Assembly: GCF_016908195.1 (NCBI RefSeq)
Contig: NZ_JAFBDK010000014.1
Location: 1 to 64,000, forward strand
Direction: 5' to 3'
Origin: Jeotgalibacillus terrae
GTDB lineage: Bacteria > Bacillota > Bacilli > Bacillales > Jeotgalibacillaceae
Length of the DNA stretch: 64,000 nt
Position 1 is the first letter of the stretch. Each line of letters starts with the position of its first letter. The notes beneath the pieces are model-generated. The model searched no databases, was not told the origin of the DNA, and saw only the letters and a list, made by a program, of their open reading frames with translations. Made by a program: the position numbers and the translations under genes. This document shows, one piece after another, positions 44,452-53,313 of the stretch.

Positions 44452-45306
44452 TTATGACTGTTTATCTGACACAGCACGTGCTGTCCGTTCCCTTACTTCC
44501 AGTGCTGTATCTTTTGTTTGTTCAAGGACCCCATTATATAGCACATCAATAACTGAGAGCTGTGACATAATTGAAGTGATTGAGCTTCCATGCAACGGAT
44601 TTTCTTTACCTGCCACCAGAAGCGTAATATCCGCTATTTTTGTAATTGCAGATCTCGCACTGCTTGTCATGGCTACAATCCGTGCACCCCGTGTTTTAGC
44701 GATTTTCAGATGATCGATCGTATCTTTCGTTTCTCCTGACACTGATATCCCGAAAGCAGTATCTTTTTCCGAGAGCATACTGGCAGCCATCGCCTGAAAA
44801 TGACAGTCCTGGACCGCTTCAGAAGGTTTTCCAATTCGTAAAAAAGTGTGTGCAGCCTGTGCTGATACAAGACCTGATGTCCCAACTCCAAAAAAGCTGA
44901 TTTTATCAGATTCCACAATATATTGGACTACCTTCTCAATTGACTCAGCATCTGCATATTGACTAGTGTCTTTTATTACTTCAATGTGCGTATTAATGAC
45001 ATGACTAACCCTTTTTTCTTTATCACCGGAAAATTCCTGACCATCTTCACCCGATTGATCTGATCCGGCGCTTGATGTTCTTGCAAGTGAGATTTTAAAG
45101 TCCTGAAAGCCTCTAAAATTTAATTTGCGGCAGAAACGCAGCACAGTGGTTTCACCAACATCGGCTTTTTCAGCCATGTCAGTGACTGAAAGGTAAACCG
45201 CTTCCTGAATATTATTCATAATATAATCTGCGATCTTCTTTTCAGTTTTAGTAAATGAATTTGCATAACTTCGAATTAATAATTTTATATCCGGCTTATC
45301 CGCCAT
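44452..45306 (-). CDS. RpiR-family regulator
   Basis: The 284-residue protein has an N-terminal HTH_6 domain (1-77; GETTVLRFCRKLNFRGFQDFK) and a SIS phosphosugar-binding domain (about 120-255; FFGVGTSGLVSAQ, then SVSGETKDTI). It is the last gene of the 628-aa protein/nanE/ROK operon, 5 bases after the kinase, and likely senses an amino-sugar phosphate such as ManNAc-6-P or GlcNAc-6-P. An inverted repeat between the operon's -35 and -10 boxes is a candidate site. Confidence 0.88.
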   Translation of the reverse strand: MADKPDIKLLIRSYANSFTKTEKKIADYIMNNIQEAVYLSVTDMAEKADVGETTVLRFCRKLNFRGFQDFKISLARTSSAGSDQSGEDGQEFSGDKEKRVSHVINTHIEVIKDTSQYADAESIEKVVQYIVESDKISFFGVGTSGLVSAQAAHTFLRIGKPSEAVQDCHFQAMAASMLSEKDTAFGISVSGETKDTIDHLKIAKTRGARIVAMTSSARSAITKIADITLLVAGKENPLHGSSITSIMSQLSVIDVLYNGVLEQTKDTALEVRERTARAVSDKQS

Positions 45307-45311
45307 CTATT

Positions 45312-46220
45312 TCACCTCATTTGTGAGAGATCAGCAGGTTCAGTTAAATAAGCCGCTCCGATCACTCCTATATTTTCTCCATCTGCAGCGATTGACCAGT
45401 TCACTTCCTGCTGGTGACCTAAAGAAAGCAGAATTCGTTTAAGGTCGGCTTTCATCAGATAAAATGCTGATGATAACCCCCCTCCAATTATTATCTCTTC
45501 AGGATCAAAATATGCCTGAATATTGACCATGACTGTCCCAAGATCTCTTAAAAACTGTCTGATGAGCCGCACTGCTTTGGCGTCCCCACTTTGATAAAGC
45601 TCTAGCAGTTCATAGGAATGACAGTCTGAACTGATTTCTTTTGCGAGCTGGTTCAAGGCAGTTCCTGAAACATATTTTTCAGCACAGCCCATTTTACCAC
45701 AGCCACAGGCTAGCCCATCCGGATACAGTATGGAATGGCCAATTTCCCCGGCACCCCCGTTATTCCCTGAAACAATACGACCGTTATGAATGATAGCACC
45801 TCCCAGGCCTGTCCCGATTGATAAATATACGAACTGATGAACCGGGTGTCCATTCAATTTTCTATTAATAAATTCACCTAATCCCGCAACATTTACATCA
45901 TTATCAATTGTTACAGGGATCGGAAGTTTTTCTTTTAAATATTTTCCGACCTCTGTCCCAAGCCACCCTGGCATTGTATCACCAGCCCCGGTAATAACAC
46001 CGGTAATAGGATCGATGACGCCAGAGAGTCCGATACCTGCTGCTGAGATTTCGTACTTTTCATGTTTTAGATAATGATCAATTAAATTTACCAGCACGGG
46101 CAAAACATCCGGTGCAAAGGCCGGAGTTGGTTCTTTAATTAAATCCAGCACCTGACCGTTCTCATCAACGACTGCTGCCCTGACATTCGTTCCTCCTACA
46201 TCAACTCCAACTGCATGCAT
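45312..46220 (-). CDS. ROK-family sugar kinase, likely N-acetylmannosamine kinase
   Basis: The 302-residue kinase has the N-terminal ATP loop VGVDVGGTNVRAAV, catalytic Asp in TIDNDVNVAGLGEF, and the ROK zinc motif CGCGKMGCAEKY. Its place directly after nanE supports ManNAc phosphorylation to ManNAc-6-P; glucose cannot be ruled out because glucokinases belong to the same family. Confidence 0.85.
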   Translation of the reverse strand: MHAVGVDVGGTNVRAAVVDENGQVLDLIKEPTPAFAPDVLPVLVNLIDHYLKHEKYEISAAGIGLSGVIDPITGVITGAGDTMPGWLGTEVGKYLKEKLPIPVTIDNDVNVAGLGEFINRKLNGHPVHQFVYLSIGTGLGGAIIHNGRIVSGNNGGAGEIGHSILYPDGLACGCGKMGCAEKYVSGTALNQLAKEISSDCHSYELLELYQSGDAKAVRLIRQFLRDLGTVMVNIQAYFDPEEIIIGGGLSSAFYLMKADLKRILLSLGHQQEVNWSIAADGENIGVIGAAYLTEPADLSQMR

Positions 46221-46234
46221 GGCGATCCCTCATC

Positions 46235-46924
46235 TTATAAAATTTTTGCCTGACGTTCCTGAATTTTCTCAGTAAACTTTTTTGTAATTTGTTGCGGACG
46301 TGTAATGGCTCCGCCTACAACGACAAAATATGCACCCGCATTCAAAGCAGATACTGCTTCGTCAGGTGTGCTAATTCTTCCTTCTGCTACAAGCGGTACG
46401 TCAAGCACGTTTGCAAGCTTTGTGACGAGATCCAGATCCGGACCGTCCAGGGCTTTACTATATGGTGTGTATCCTGATAATGTGGTGGAAACAAAATCCA
46501 CACCAAAAGAAGCAGCCTTTATTCCTTCTTCAAAAGTCGAAATATCAGCCATTACTAGAATTCCTTTAGATTTTAATATGCCAATTGTTTCTGAAAGTGA
46601 CCTGCCATCCGGTCTCACCCTGTCGGTAGCGTCCAATGCAACGATATCAGCACCTGCCTGACTGACCAGAAGTGCATCTTCAAGTGTCGGGGTAATATAA
46701 ATGTCATTCCCGGGATAATCTTTTTTCAACAACCCGATTACAGGAAGGTCAACGGCTTTTGAAATTGCCTTAATATCCTCAATACCGTTCGCCCTGATCC
46801 CTGCAGCACCGCCCTGCATTGCTGCAAACGCCATTTTAACCATTGTGTCTGATCCGTGAAGCGGTTCATCCTCAAGTGCCTGACATGAGACTACCAGGCT
46901 TCTATCAGGAATAATACATGTCAT
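46235..46924 (-). CDS. nanE: N-acetylmannosamine-6-phosphate 2-epimerase
   Basis: NanE converts ManNAc-6-P to GlcNAc-6-P. The 229-residue TIM barrel shows the family segments GIRANGIEDIKAI, the catalytic Lys in GLLKKDYPG, VALDATDRVRPDG, and the phosphate site VVGGAITRP. No sialate lyase of normal length is present, so the ManNAc probably comes directly from a glycan and not from sialic acid. Confidence 0.93.
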   Translation of the reverse strand: MTCIIPDRSLVVSCQALEDEPLHGSDTMVKMAFAAMQGGAAGIRANGIEDIKAISKAVDLPVIGLLKKDYPGNDIYITPTLEDALLVSQAGADIVALDATDRVRPDGRSLSETIGILKSKGILVMADISTFEEGIKAASFGVDFVSTTLSGYTPYSKALDGPDLDLVTKLANVLDVPLVAEGRISTPDEAVSALNAGAYFVVVGGAITRPQQITKKFTEKIQERQAKIL

Positions 46925-46926
46925 GT

Positions 46927-48813
46927 TCAGTCCTCTTTTCCGGAAGCCTTCTGAAGATCCGCCTCCCTGATTTCTTCATGCACATCATCAAACAAACTCA
47001 TATTCATTTGACCTAAAAGCAGACCGGTTCCGATTACCCCATTTGTCCAACCGCTTTCCATACAATATGGCCCCCAGCCTGTATCACCGTTATTTCCAAA
47101 ATACTCTTCATAATTGAGGTCATATGCCCTCATCCACCCGCCATGATACAAACAGGAATCACTTTCAATCTGTACATTGACCAAAAAGTCACGAAGTTTC
47201 CTGTAACACTCAAAGTAATACTCGTTTCCGGTTTGTTTCCATGCTTCCCAGACATTCATCAGCATAAAATTATTTGTATACAGCAGATCTGCTATTCCTT
47301 CCCCGTTATAAATATACACGCCAGTATCTTCATAACCATAGCGTTCAGGATCGGGGTTATCAGCTTCTTCCACACCTCCGGAAGAATGTTGATGACTGAT
47401 CAGGTAATCCATCACACGGGACAGACCATCCCTCAATTTTTCATCATCTTGAAATTTTAATAATCCACTTATTGCGAGAGAAAATCTGGCATAGGCTGAC
47501 GTTTTACTATACATCCACTTTATTTCATTCAGATGATTCAATAAATATACAGTTCCCATATAAGCCGTTTTCAAAAACTTCTCATCACCTGAAACCTGAT
47601 AAGCGAGTATAAAAGCAGTATGAGCAATACTTTCAAAATGAGGATTCATTGAAACTGCAAGAGAATTAATATACCGGTCACCCTGAGATCTAAGAAGCGA
47701 CCCTTTATAGTTTTCGGGGCGCAGACCATTTGCGTGTTGTGTTCTGAATAAAGCTTCCGCTGTTAACATTCCTCTTTCCCTGAATATATCAATGCCGGTT
47801 TCTTTATATAAAAACAAAAGTGCAATTGTAACCCAGGAATTATCATCAGTGAACATATCTTCAGGTAATGTCCCAGGATACTGAAACCATTTCCAGAACC
47901 CATAGCTTGCTGAAGAGGGATCGTTGTCCTGATAACCTTCACGGATTAAATAATTTATCAGTTGAAATGCTCTTTCTTTCGAAGCATCATCATTTTTATA
48001 CTTGCCATACAAATAAAACATAATGGCTGACTGGGCATGACAGTCCGGTCTTTTATCCATTGACACCTGTTGATAAAATGAGTGAATATTTTCATACACA
48101 CCTTCTGTTCCATCAATTTTCGGCATAATACCTGACTTTAAAAACCAGTCATGTACCCTTTCAATGGACTCAGCAGGTTTCAAATCACTTCTTTTTATAG
48201 GGTTACGAATTGAAGGAAATTCAATTCCCGCCTTTTCACTAACTTTTTTAAGTAAGCGGTTCCACAAATAATTCGGACGATACGCCATAAATGAAGTTTG
48301 ACCGAAAAGAGGAAACGCTGCATATACAACTCTCCCTTTACCCAAAGAGTGATAAGTCAGCGCCGGTAGTTTTTCGCCCCCGGATAGATTTCTGTGAGTG
48401 TCCTTAAAAACTCCCACTGATAGCAAAGGAACACCTGTTGTACAATAACCTTTCTGATATGTCCCCTTCCATTCGAGGAGATAGCCATTTAACTCATTAC
48501 ATAGTTCTGGTTCAACGATCAGCTTTTCATTTGTTCTGGCAAGCTGGGAAAAGTCCTGCTTGAAACCTAAAAGCCTTGAAGTAGGAAAGTCAAAAACAGC
48601 AAGGTTTTCTGCATATAAGATCCCGCCGCCTTCAGTAAATTCCCACAGCGAAGAAATAACTTCATTCTCAATTTTTTCTTCACCAAGGCCAATAATGGCT
48701 ACAGCGTCCACATCTTTGAATTTAAAACCTTTCAACTTGCTTAATGGCCATGACCCGTCGTGATCAGGAAAACTTTTAACGTTCTTATGATCTGAAAAAA
48801 TATGTAATGACAA
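46927..48813 (-). CDS. Unknown two-domain protein, probable glycan hydrolase
   Basis: I choose the TTG at 48813 because AGAGGTG lies 5 bases before it; upstream codons coincide with the ribosome binding site and have no support. The 628-residue protein has an N-terminal alpha/beta region (about 1-215) with a class I glutamine amidotransferase-like feel (IIGLGEEKIENE, then FTEGGGILYAEN). A C-terminal alpha-helical repeat region (about 235-600) follows, rich in aromatic residues and in motifs such as DCHAQSAIMFYLY, DDNSWV, HGGWMRAYD and GDTGWGPYCMESGWTNG, as in (alpha/alpha)6-barrel glycosidases and epimerases. It has no signal peptide and heads the operon with nanE and a ROK kinase. It may free ManNAc from an imported oligosaccharide. 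No family is assigned. Confidence 0.7.
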   Translation of the reverse strand: MSLHIFSDHKNVKSFPDHDGSWPLSKLKGFKFKDVDAVAIIGLGEEKIENEVISSLWEFTEGGGILYAENLAVFDFPTSRLLGFKQDFSQLARTNEKLIVEPELCNELNGYLLEWKGTYQKGYCTTGVPLLSVGVFKDTHRNLSGGEKLPALTYHSLGKGRVVYAAFPLFGQTSFMAYRPNYLWNRLLKKVSEKAGIEFPSIRNPIKRSDLKPAESIERVHDWFLKSGIMPKIDGTEGVYENIHSFYQQVSMDKRPDCHAQSAIMFYLYGKYKNDDASKERAFQLINYLIREGYQDNDPSSASYGFWKWFQYPGTLPEDMFTDDNSWVTIALLFLYKETGIDIFRERGMLTAEALFRTQHANGLRPENYKGSLLRSQGDRYINSLAVSMNPHFESIAHTAFILAYQVSGDEKFLKTAYMGTVYLLNHLNEIKWMYSKTSAYARFSLAISGLLKFQDDEKLRDGLSRVMDYLISHQHSSGGVEEADNPDPERYGYEDTGVYIYNGEGIADLLYTNNFMLMNVWEAWKQTGNEYYFECYRKLRDFLVNVQIESDSCLYHGGWMRAYDLNYEEYFGNNGDTGWGPYCMESGWTNGVIGTGLLLGQMNMSLFDDVHEEIREADLQKASGKED

Positions 48814-48862
48814 TTTTGCACCTCTTTCTAAAATAGTTTTGACAGAAAATATCCTTTTTAAA

Positions 48863-48891
48863 ATTATATATTGGAGAATATATTTAGTCAA
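48863..48891 (-). promoter_or_regulatory. Promoter and inverted repeat of the nanE operon
   Basis: Minus strand TTGACT, 17-base spacer, TATAAT. The inverted repeat TATATT-GGAG-AATATA (48867-48882) overlaps the -10 box and spacer and could bind the RpiR product of the same operon. Confidence 0.75.
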
Positions 48892-48978
48892 TGAATTAAA
48901 ATTAGTTTTTTTCTCCTACACAGATTTATTTCATCTGACAAAAATAATATCTTTCAATACAACTTCCAGAATAAAAGT

Positions 48979-49021
48979 AAGACCAATCAACAGAGCAATA
49001 TCTACTCGTATGATTGGTCTT
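48979..49021. terminator. Terminator after nagB
   Basis: AAGACCAATCA and TGATTGGTCTT form a perfect 11-bp stem. The T-run is best on the plus strand (TTTTTTAT), but the minus-strand tail (TTACTTTTATT) follows nagB, the nearer gene. The remaining bases up to 49104 show nothing else. Confidence 0.7.
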
Positions 49022-49104
49022 TTTTATATCTAGCTGATGTAATAAGTAATTTACAGGGCTTATTCAGCCTGTATTCAATGACTGAATGTCACTATTTTAG
49101 TGCA

Positions 49105-49881
49105 TTATTTTAATAATGAACTTTGTCTTTGATTACTTGATTCGAATAAAGCATCCTGATCCACAATTACTGTTACATCGCGATGTAGACGTAGTATAGA
49201 AGCAGGAAACTCTTCGCTAATATGAGAAGACATTAGCTTTTGAAAAGCTTCCTTTTTTCTATTACCGGATATTAGCAGGACAATTTTTTGGCTCCTCATA
49301 ATAGTGTCAATCCCCATCGTAATTGCAATTCGAGGCACTTCTTCAATAGATGAAAAATATTTCGCATTGGCCCTTCTAGTGCTCTCTGCCAATTTTACAG
49401 TGTGAACTGATTGATTAAATGGTGTAAATGGTTCGTTAAATCCAATATGACCATTTTCCCCTATTCCAAGAATTTGAAGATCAATTCCACCATTCTTTAA
49501 AATCTTTTCCTCATAATCATTCACTTCTGACTCTATTAAATCCATATCTCCTAAGGGAATAAAACGCTGATTTTCCGGTAGGTTTACATGTTTAAATAAA
49601 TGCTGGTACATATATTGATGATAACTTTGGGGATGATAACGATCGAGTCCTACGTATTCATCAAGATTAAATGTTCTAACTTTCTCAAAATTAACCTGAT
49701 TCGAACGATAAAGTTTTATTAATTCTTTGTACATACCTACGGGTGTTCCACCTGTGGAAAGTCCAAGCACACTGTCCGGTTTTTCTGCAATCTGTTGTAC
49801 AATCATCATTGCAGCATTTTTACTAAGACTCTCATAAGTATCACATTCAATAACCTTTAGTTTGTATTTAATCCCGTTCAT
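49105..49881 (-). CDS. nagB: Glucosamine-6-phosphate deaminase
   Basis: NagB converts GlcN-6-P to fructose-6-P and ammonia. The 258-residue protein has the N-terminal phosphate loop LSTGGTP, the NLDEYVGL catalytic Asp/Glu segment and GIGENGHIGFNEP with the ring-opening His. ATG 49881 has GGGGAG 9 bases before it and overlaps the nagA stop by 14 bases. Confidence 0.96.
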   Translation of the reverse strand: MNGIKYKLKVIECDTYESLSKNAAMMIVQQIAEKPDSVLGLSTGGTPVGMYKELIKLYRSNQVNFEKVRTFNLDEYVGLDRYHPQSYHQYMYQHLFKHVNLPENQRFIPLGDMDLIESEVNDYEEKILKNGGIDLQILGIGENGHIGFNEPFTPFNQSVHTVKLAESTRRANAKYFSSIEEVPRIAITMGIDTIMRSQKIVLLISGNRKKEAFQKLMSSHISEEFPASILRLHRDVTVIVDQDALFESSNQRQSSLLK

Positions 49882-51046
49882 ACTCACACACTCCCCGGCA
49901 AAAAGTCATTACAATCTCTTTATTTTCATCTAAAATGATTAAATCAGCATCCTTGCCTGTTTTAATAGAACCTTTTCGAGATTCCAGCCCGAGCCGAACT
50001 GCAGGATTAAAAGAACAAAAAGAAATGGCTTCTTCAAAAGAACATCCTGTAAATTCTATGATATTTTTAAACGCCTCACTCATCGTTAAAGTACTTCCTG
50101 CAAGTGTTCCACTTTCAAGAGTTGCCTGCCCATTTTTCACAATTATCTTTTGACCGCCTAATTCACTATCACCATCACATAATCCTTTAGCTCTCATTGA
50201 ATCTGTTACCAACACAATTTTATCGCGCGGTTTCAGAGCATAAATAAATTGCACAGCTTCTTTTGATATATGTATTCCATCAGCAATGACCTCAGTATAA
50301 CAACGCCTGTCTAACAGAAGAGCCCCAGCTAATCCGACGTCTCTGTGATGTATTGGACTCATTTGATTAAACAAATGCGTGCCCTGAGAACCTCCTTCAT
50401 CTATCATTTCACTTGCAATACTGTATGACGCATTACTGTGACCAAAGGAAGAAATAATCCCCTGTGATACAAGATGTCTGGTAAAGGCTGAGGCACCTGG
50501 TAATTCCGGCGCAAAAGTTACGATTCGGATATTGTTTCCTGAATGATGGTTCCAGTAATCAAAAAGGTCAGCATCAATCGGACTTATATGTTCAACAGGT
50601 TGAGCTCCCGCTTTATCTTTTGAAATAAAAGGCCCTTCAAGGTGTATACCCAGTATTTCTGCTCCAGTTCTATCTTCTGACATCACCTTTTTGACAGCTT
50701 TCATTGCCTGGGTAATACATTCCTTATGCTGAGTCATTGTAGTAGCTAAAAAACTTGTAGTACCTTCTTTTGGTAGATGTTTCTGCATTTTGCTAATCGA
50801 CTTAATGTTTCCATCCATTACATCCACATTTTCTAAACCGTGAATATGCAGATCAATAAAACCGGGAATGATTGTCCACTCTTTTTTCAAGTTAATTATT
50901 TCTGTATCATCAGTTAAGTCTTTAGAGTGATCTGTCACACTTTCTGACATGCCCACGATTTTACTCCCCTCCAGAAATAGACTCCCGTGGCGTATATTCG
51001 ACCCTTCTGCATATATGCTGGCTCCTCGCAAAATCTTCTTGGTCAT
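49868..51046 (-). CDS. nagA: N-acetylglucosamine-6-phosphate deacetylase
   Basis: NagA makes GlcN-6-P from GlcNAc-6-P. The 392-residue amidohydrolase has metal-binding residues in IDLHIHGLENVD (HxH), the metal-bridging Glu in HLEGPF, His in SFGHSNAS and GTHLFNQMSP, and the catalytic Asp in VTDSM. It follows the RpiR gene in one operon. I start at ATG 51046; the frame extends 9 codons upstream through the ribosome-binding region. Confidence 0.95.
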   Translation of the reverse strand: MTKKILRGASIYAEGSNIRHGSLFLEGSKIVGMSESVTDHSKDLTDDTEIINLKKEWTIIPGFIDLHIHGLENVDVMDGNIKSISKMQKHLPKEGTTSFLATTMTQHKECITQAMKAVKKVMSEDRTGAEILGIHLEGPFISKDKAGAQPVEHISPIDADLFDYWNHHSGNNIRIVTFAPELPGASAFTRHLVSQGIISSFGHSNASYSIASEMIDEGGSQGTHLFNQMSPIHHRDVGLAGALLLDRRCYTEVIADGIHISKEAVQFIYALKPRDKIVLVTDSMRAKGLCDGDSELGGQKIIVKNGQATLESGTLAGSTLTMSEAFKNIIEFTGCSFEEAISFCSFNPAVRLGLESRKGSIKTGKDADLIILDENKEIVMTFCRGVCEYERD

Positions 51047-51080
51047 ACCAAGACCTTCTTTCTTAAATCTCATACTCTAA

Positions 51081-51920
51081 TCAATAGAGTTTGCCAGAGG
51101 CATTTTCTGAGATTTTCATTTTTACTATTTTGGACTGTTCCATATTCTTCATCGCTAATCCGGTACAAATGAGGTCTATTGTGTATAACTGAGAGATTTT
51201 AGCAATAAGAGATCCACTATCAAGCGGATGTTCCTTATACGCTGACAAAAGAACATAATCTGCATATTTTGTTAAGGGTGACTTTTCATGATTAGTCAAC
51301 GTTATAACCGTTGCACCATTTTCAGATGCAATTTTGACTGAATCTACTATATCCCTGGTACTCCCAGTCAAGCTAATCGCTACCACAACGGTTTCACTCG
51401 ACGATGTAGTAGCTCTCATAATTTGAAAATGAGAATCCGTTACTACCTGAACTTGTTTTCCAACTCTCATTAATCTGTTTTGCATATCCATAGCTGCGAT
51501 GCCTGATGCGCCAATGCCAAAAATCACAATATCATGAGCTTCATCCAATCTATCAACAATATTTTCTAAGACAGCCTCATCCGCTACCTGTGCAGAATCT
51601 TCTATTGCCTGTATCATATGGTGTTTTATTCTTTCAATCGAATTTTGTTCTCCTTCTATTTCTGTACTATTGGAAATTTCCTGTGCAAGCATGAATTTAA
51701 AATCCTGAAATCCTTTATACTCCAATTTTTTAAAGAAACGCAGGATTGTAGCTTCAGCCACATCACATGCATCCGACATTTCAGTTAATGAATAGTATAT
51801 AATTGACTCTTTATGGTTAATGATGTAATTGTAAATCTTTAGATCTGATTTGGTGAATTCAGATCTTTTTTGCATCATCACTAAAGTCGGTTTTAAGATT
51901 TTTTTTCCAACTTTATTCAT
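51081..51920 (-). CDS. RpiR-family regulator of nagAB
   Basis: The 279-residue protein has an N-terminal HTH_6 (about 15-85; AEATILRFFKKLEYKGFQDFK) and a SIS domain (about 125-255; IFGIGASGIAAMD and AISLTGSTRDIV). It heads an operon with nagA and nagB, so GlcN-6-P or GlcNAc-6-P is a likely ligand. Its sequence is clearly related to the other RpiR protein at 44452-45306. Confidence 0.9.
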   Translation of the reverse strand: MNKVGKKILKPTLVMMQKRSEFTKSDLKIYNYIINHKESIIYYSLTEMSDACDVAEATILRFFKKLEYKGFQDFKFMLAQEISNSTEIEGEQNSIERIKHHMIQAIEDSAQVADEAVLENIVDRLDEAHDIVIFGIGASGIAAMDMQNRLMRVGKQVQVVTDSHFQIMRATTSSSETVVVAISLTGSTRDIVDSVKIASENGATVITLTNHEKSPLTKYADYVLLSAYKEHPLDSGSLIAKISQLYTIDLICTGLAMKNMEQSKIVKMKISENASGKLY

Positions 51921-51982
51921 TTTTTCACCGCTTTCAATTAATCATTCTATATCTAATAATTTTCACTCCTGAAATTATTCAT

Positions 51983-52049
51983 AGTATATGAAAATGAAAG
52001 TTTATTGTCAATATAAAAATAAAAATGATCAATTGTAATCATTTTTATT
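51983..52049 (-). promoter_or_regulatory. Promoter and operator of the rpiR-nagA-nagB operon
   Basis: Minus strand TTGACA (52011-52006), 17-base spacer, TATACT (51988-51983): a near-perfect sigma-A promoter. Directly upstream, AATAAAAATGAT (52018-52029) and ATCATTTTTATT (52038-52049) form a 12-bp-arm inverted repeat, a candidate binding site for the RpiR product. Confidence 0.78.
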
Positions 52050-52114
52050 ATCGAAATATTTAGATAGCTTTTTGAATCCTCATTTTTACCAGGACGGTCT
52101 ACATTTTCACACAA

Positions 52115-52149
52115 AAAAACGGCACATCGTACATATATGTGCCGTTTTT
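52115..52149. terminator. Terminator of the SEC-C protein gene
   Basis: AAAAACGGCACAT (52115-52127) and ATGTGCCGTTTTT (52137-52149) form a 13-bp stem, followed by TTTTTTTG on the minus strand; bidirectional in form. Confidence 0.9.
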
Positions 52150-52175
52150 AAACATTATAAAATAACTTAAAGAAA

Positions 52176-53210
52176 TTATCTCGACTGCTTCTTCAATTCC
52201 TCAAGCTCTCCAACAAACCACTCTTCCACCTTGCGTGCAGTTGAAGACACGCTTGAAGCTGTTACATCGAATGCTTCACCAGCTTCTTTCTGCGTCATCG
52301 GCTGCTCAGTTGCGTGCTGCGCCATCAGGTATGAAAACGTTGCAAGGTAAGTTGACGGCTTTCTCACTTTTGCACCATGCTCAGCAAAGTACGCTGATGC
52401 AATGTGGCATGCGAAGAGAGACAGATCTTCATCGCGCTGATCCCAGAATGATTTCAGCTCATGAAGTGACTCTTTCTGCAAATCAGATTGAAGCGGTTCA
52501 GTCATCTGATCAATCCAGCTGTCACTTTCAGCTTCACTGCGGGCGATGATCGCTGTAATAACCTCAACAACACCTTCTGTTGTGATCCATTCATTACGGT
52601 CATGAGCCAGTTTTTCAACGCGTGACTTTAGTGCGATCGCCTCTTTTTTCGTGTACACGGACGGGAACATAAAGCCAAACGGCACCCACTTATCTTCAAA
52701 TGGAAGCAGCAGTGTGAAAAGATAATCAATCGGCGCCCACGAATGGAATTCAGGGATCGTCACACGGTACGATTCACCGCTGATCAGGTCCTTCATCTCC
52801 ACTTCACGCGTCAACTCTTCCATCTCCGTTACTTCTGCAATCACCGGCTTCGGGTGCTGCCAGCTTTCAAGCAGCTCTTTCAGGCGTGGGCGTTCCACTG
52901 AAGGCGTACGCTCATCCAGGAACTGCTCCCAGCTTGAAGGGTTGCCGTGAAGGCCAAAAATATATGTTAGAAATACAGTCAGAAACTGCGGCTCATTGAA
53001 GACGTCCTGCACTTCCTGAAGCACATGTTCATAATCTTTTTTAAATGATGATTGCTTTGGCGCCATCGCTTCATTTAAAAAGCCAAGCTGAAGGTCCATC
53101 TGTTCCTTCACTAAAATCGTCTCGATATTCACAACTTTATTTGCACAGCATTTCTTATATTTCTTACCGCTGCCGCATGGGCACGGCTCATTACGTCCAA
53201 TTTCCTGCAT
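52176..53210 (-). CDS. SEC-C motif protein, unknown function
   Basis: The 344-residue soluble protein opens with a zinc-binding SEC-C motif ([17 protein letters not shown], about residues 5-21), the same motif that ends SecA. The remainder is alpha-helical and not recognised; the last 60 residues (TQKEAGEAFDVTASSVSSTARKVEEW) read like a helix-turn-helix. A regulatory or chaperone-related role has been suggested for such proteins, but the function is not known. Start ATG 53210 has GGAAGTGCCCGAG upstream; the frame runs 11 codons further. Confidence 0.75.
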   Translation of the reverse strand: MQEIGRNEPCPCGSGKKYKKCCANKVVNIETILVKEQMDLQLGFLNEAMAPKQSSFKKDYEHVLQEVQDVFNEPQFLTVFLTYIFGLHGNPSSWEQFLDERTPSVERPRLKELLESWQHPKPVIAEVTEMEELTREVEMKDLISGESYRVTIPEFHSWAPIDYLFTLLLPFEDKWVPFGFMFPSVYTKKEAIALKSRVEKLAHDRNEWITTEGVVEVITAIIARSEAESDSWIDQMTEPLQSDLQKESLHELKSFWDQRDEDLSLFACHIASAYFAEHGAKVRKPSTYLATFSYLMAQHATEQPMTQKEAGEAFDVTASSVSSTARKVEEWFVGELEELKKQSR

Positions 53211-53313
53211 CTCGGGCACTTCCTTTATAAAATAATCACCCACTATTGTAACACGGTGGCGCGAGAACGCAAAAGAAGTGGCAGTGCAGCCCCGATTCTA
53301 AGCACCAGCACTT

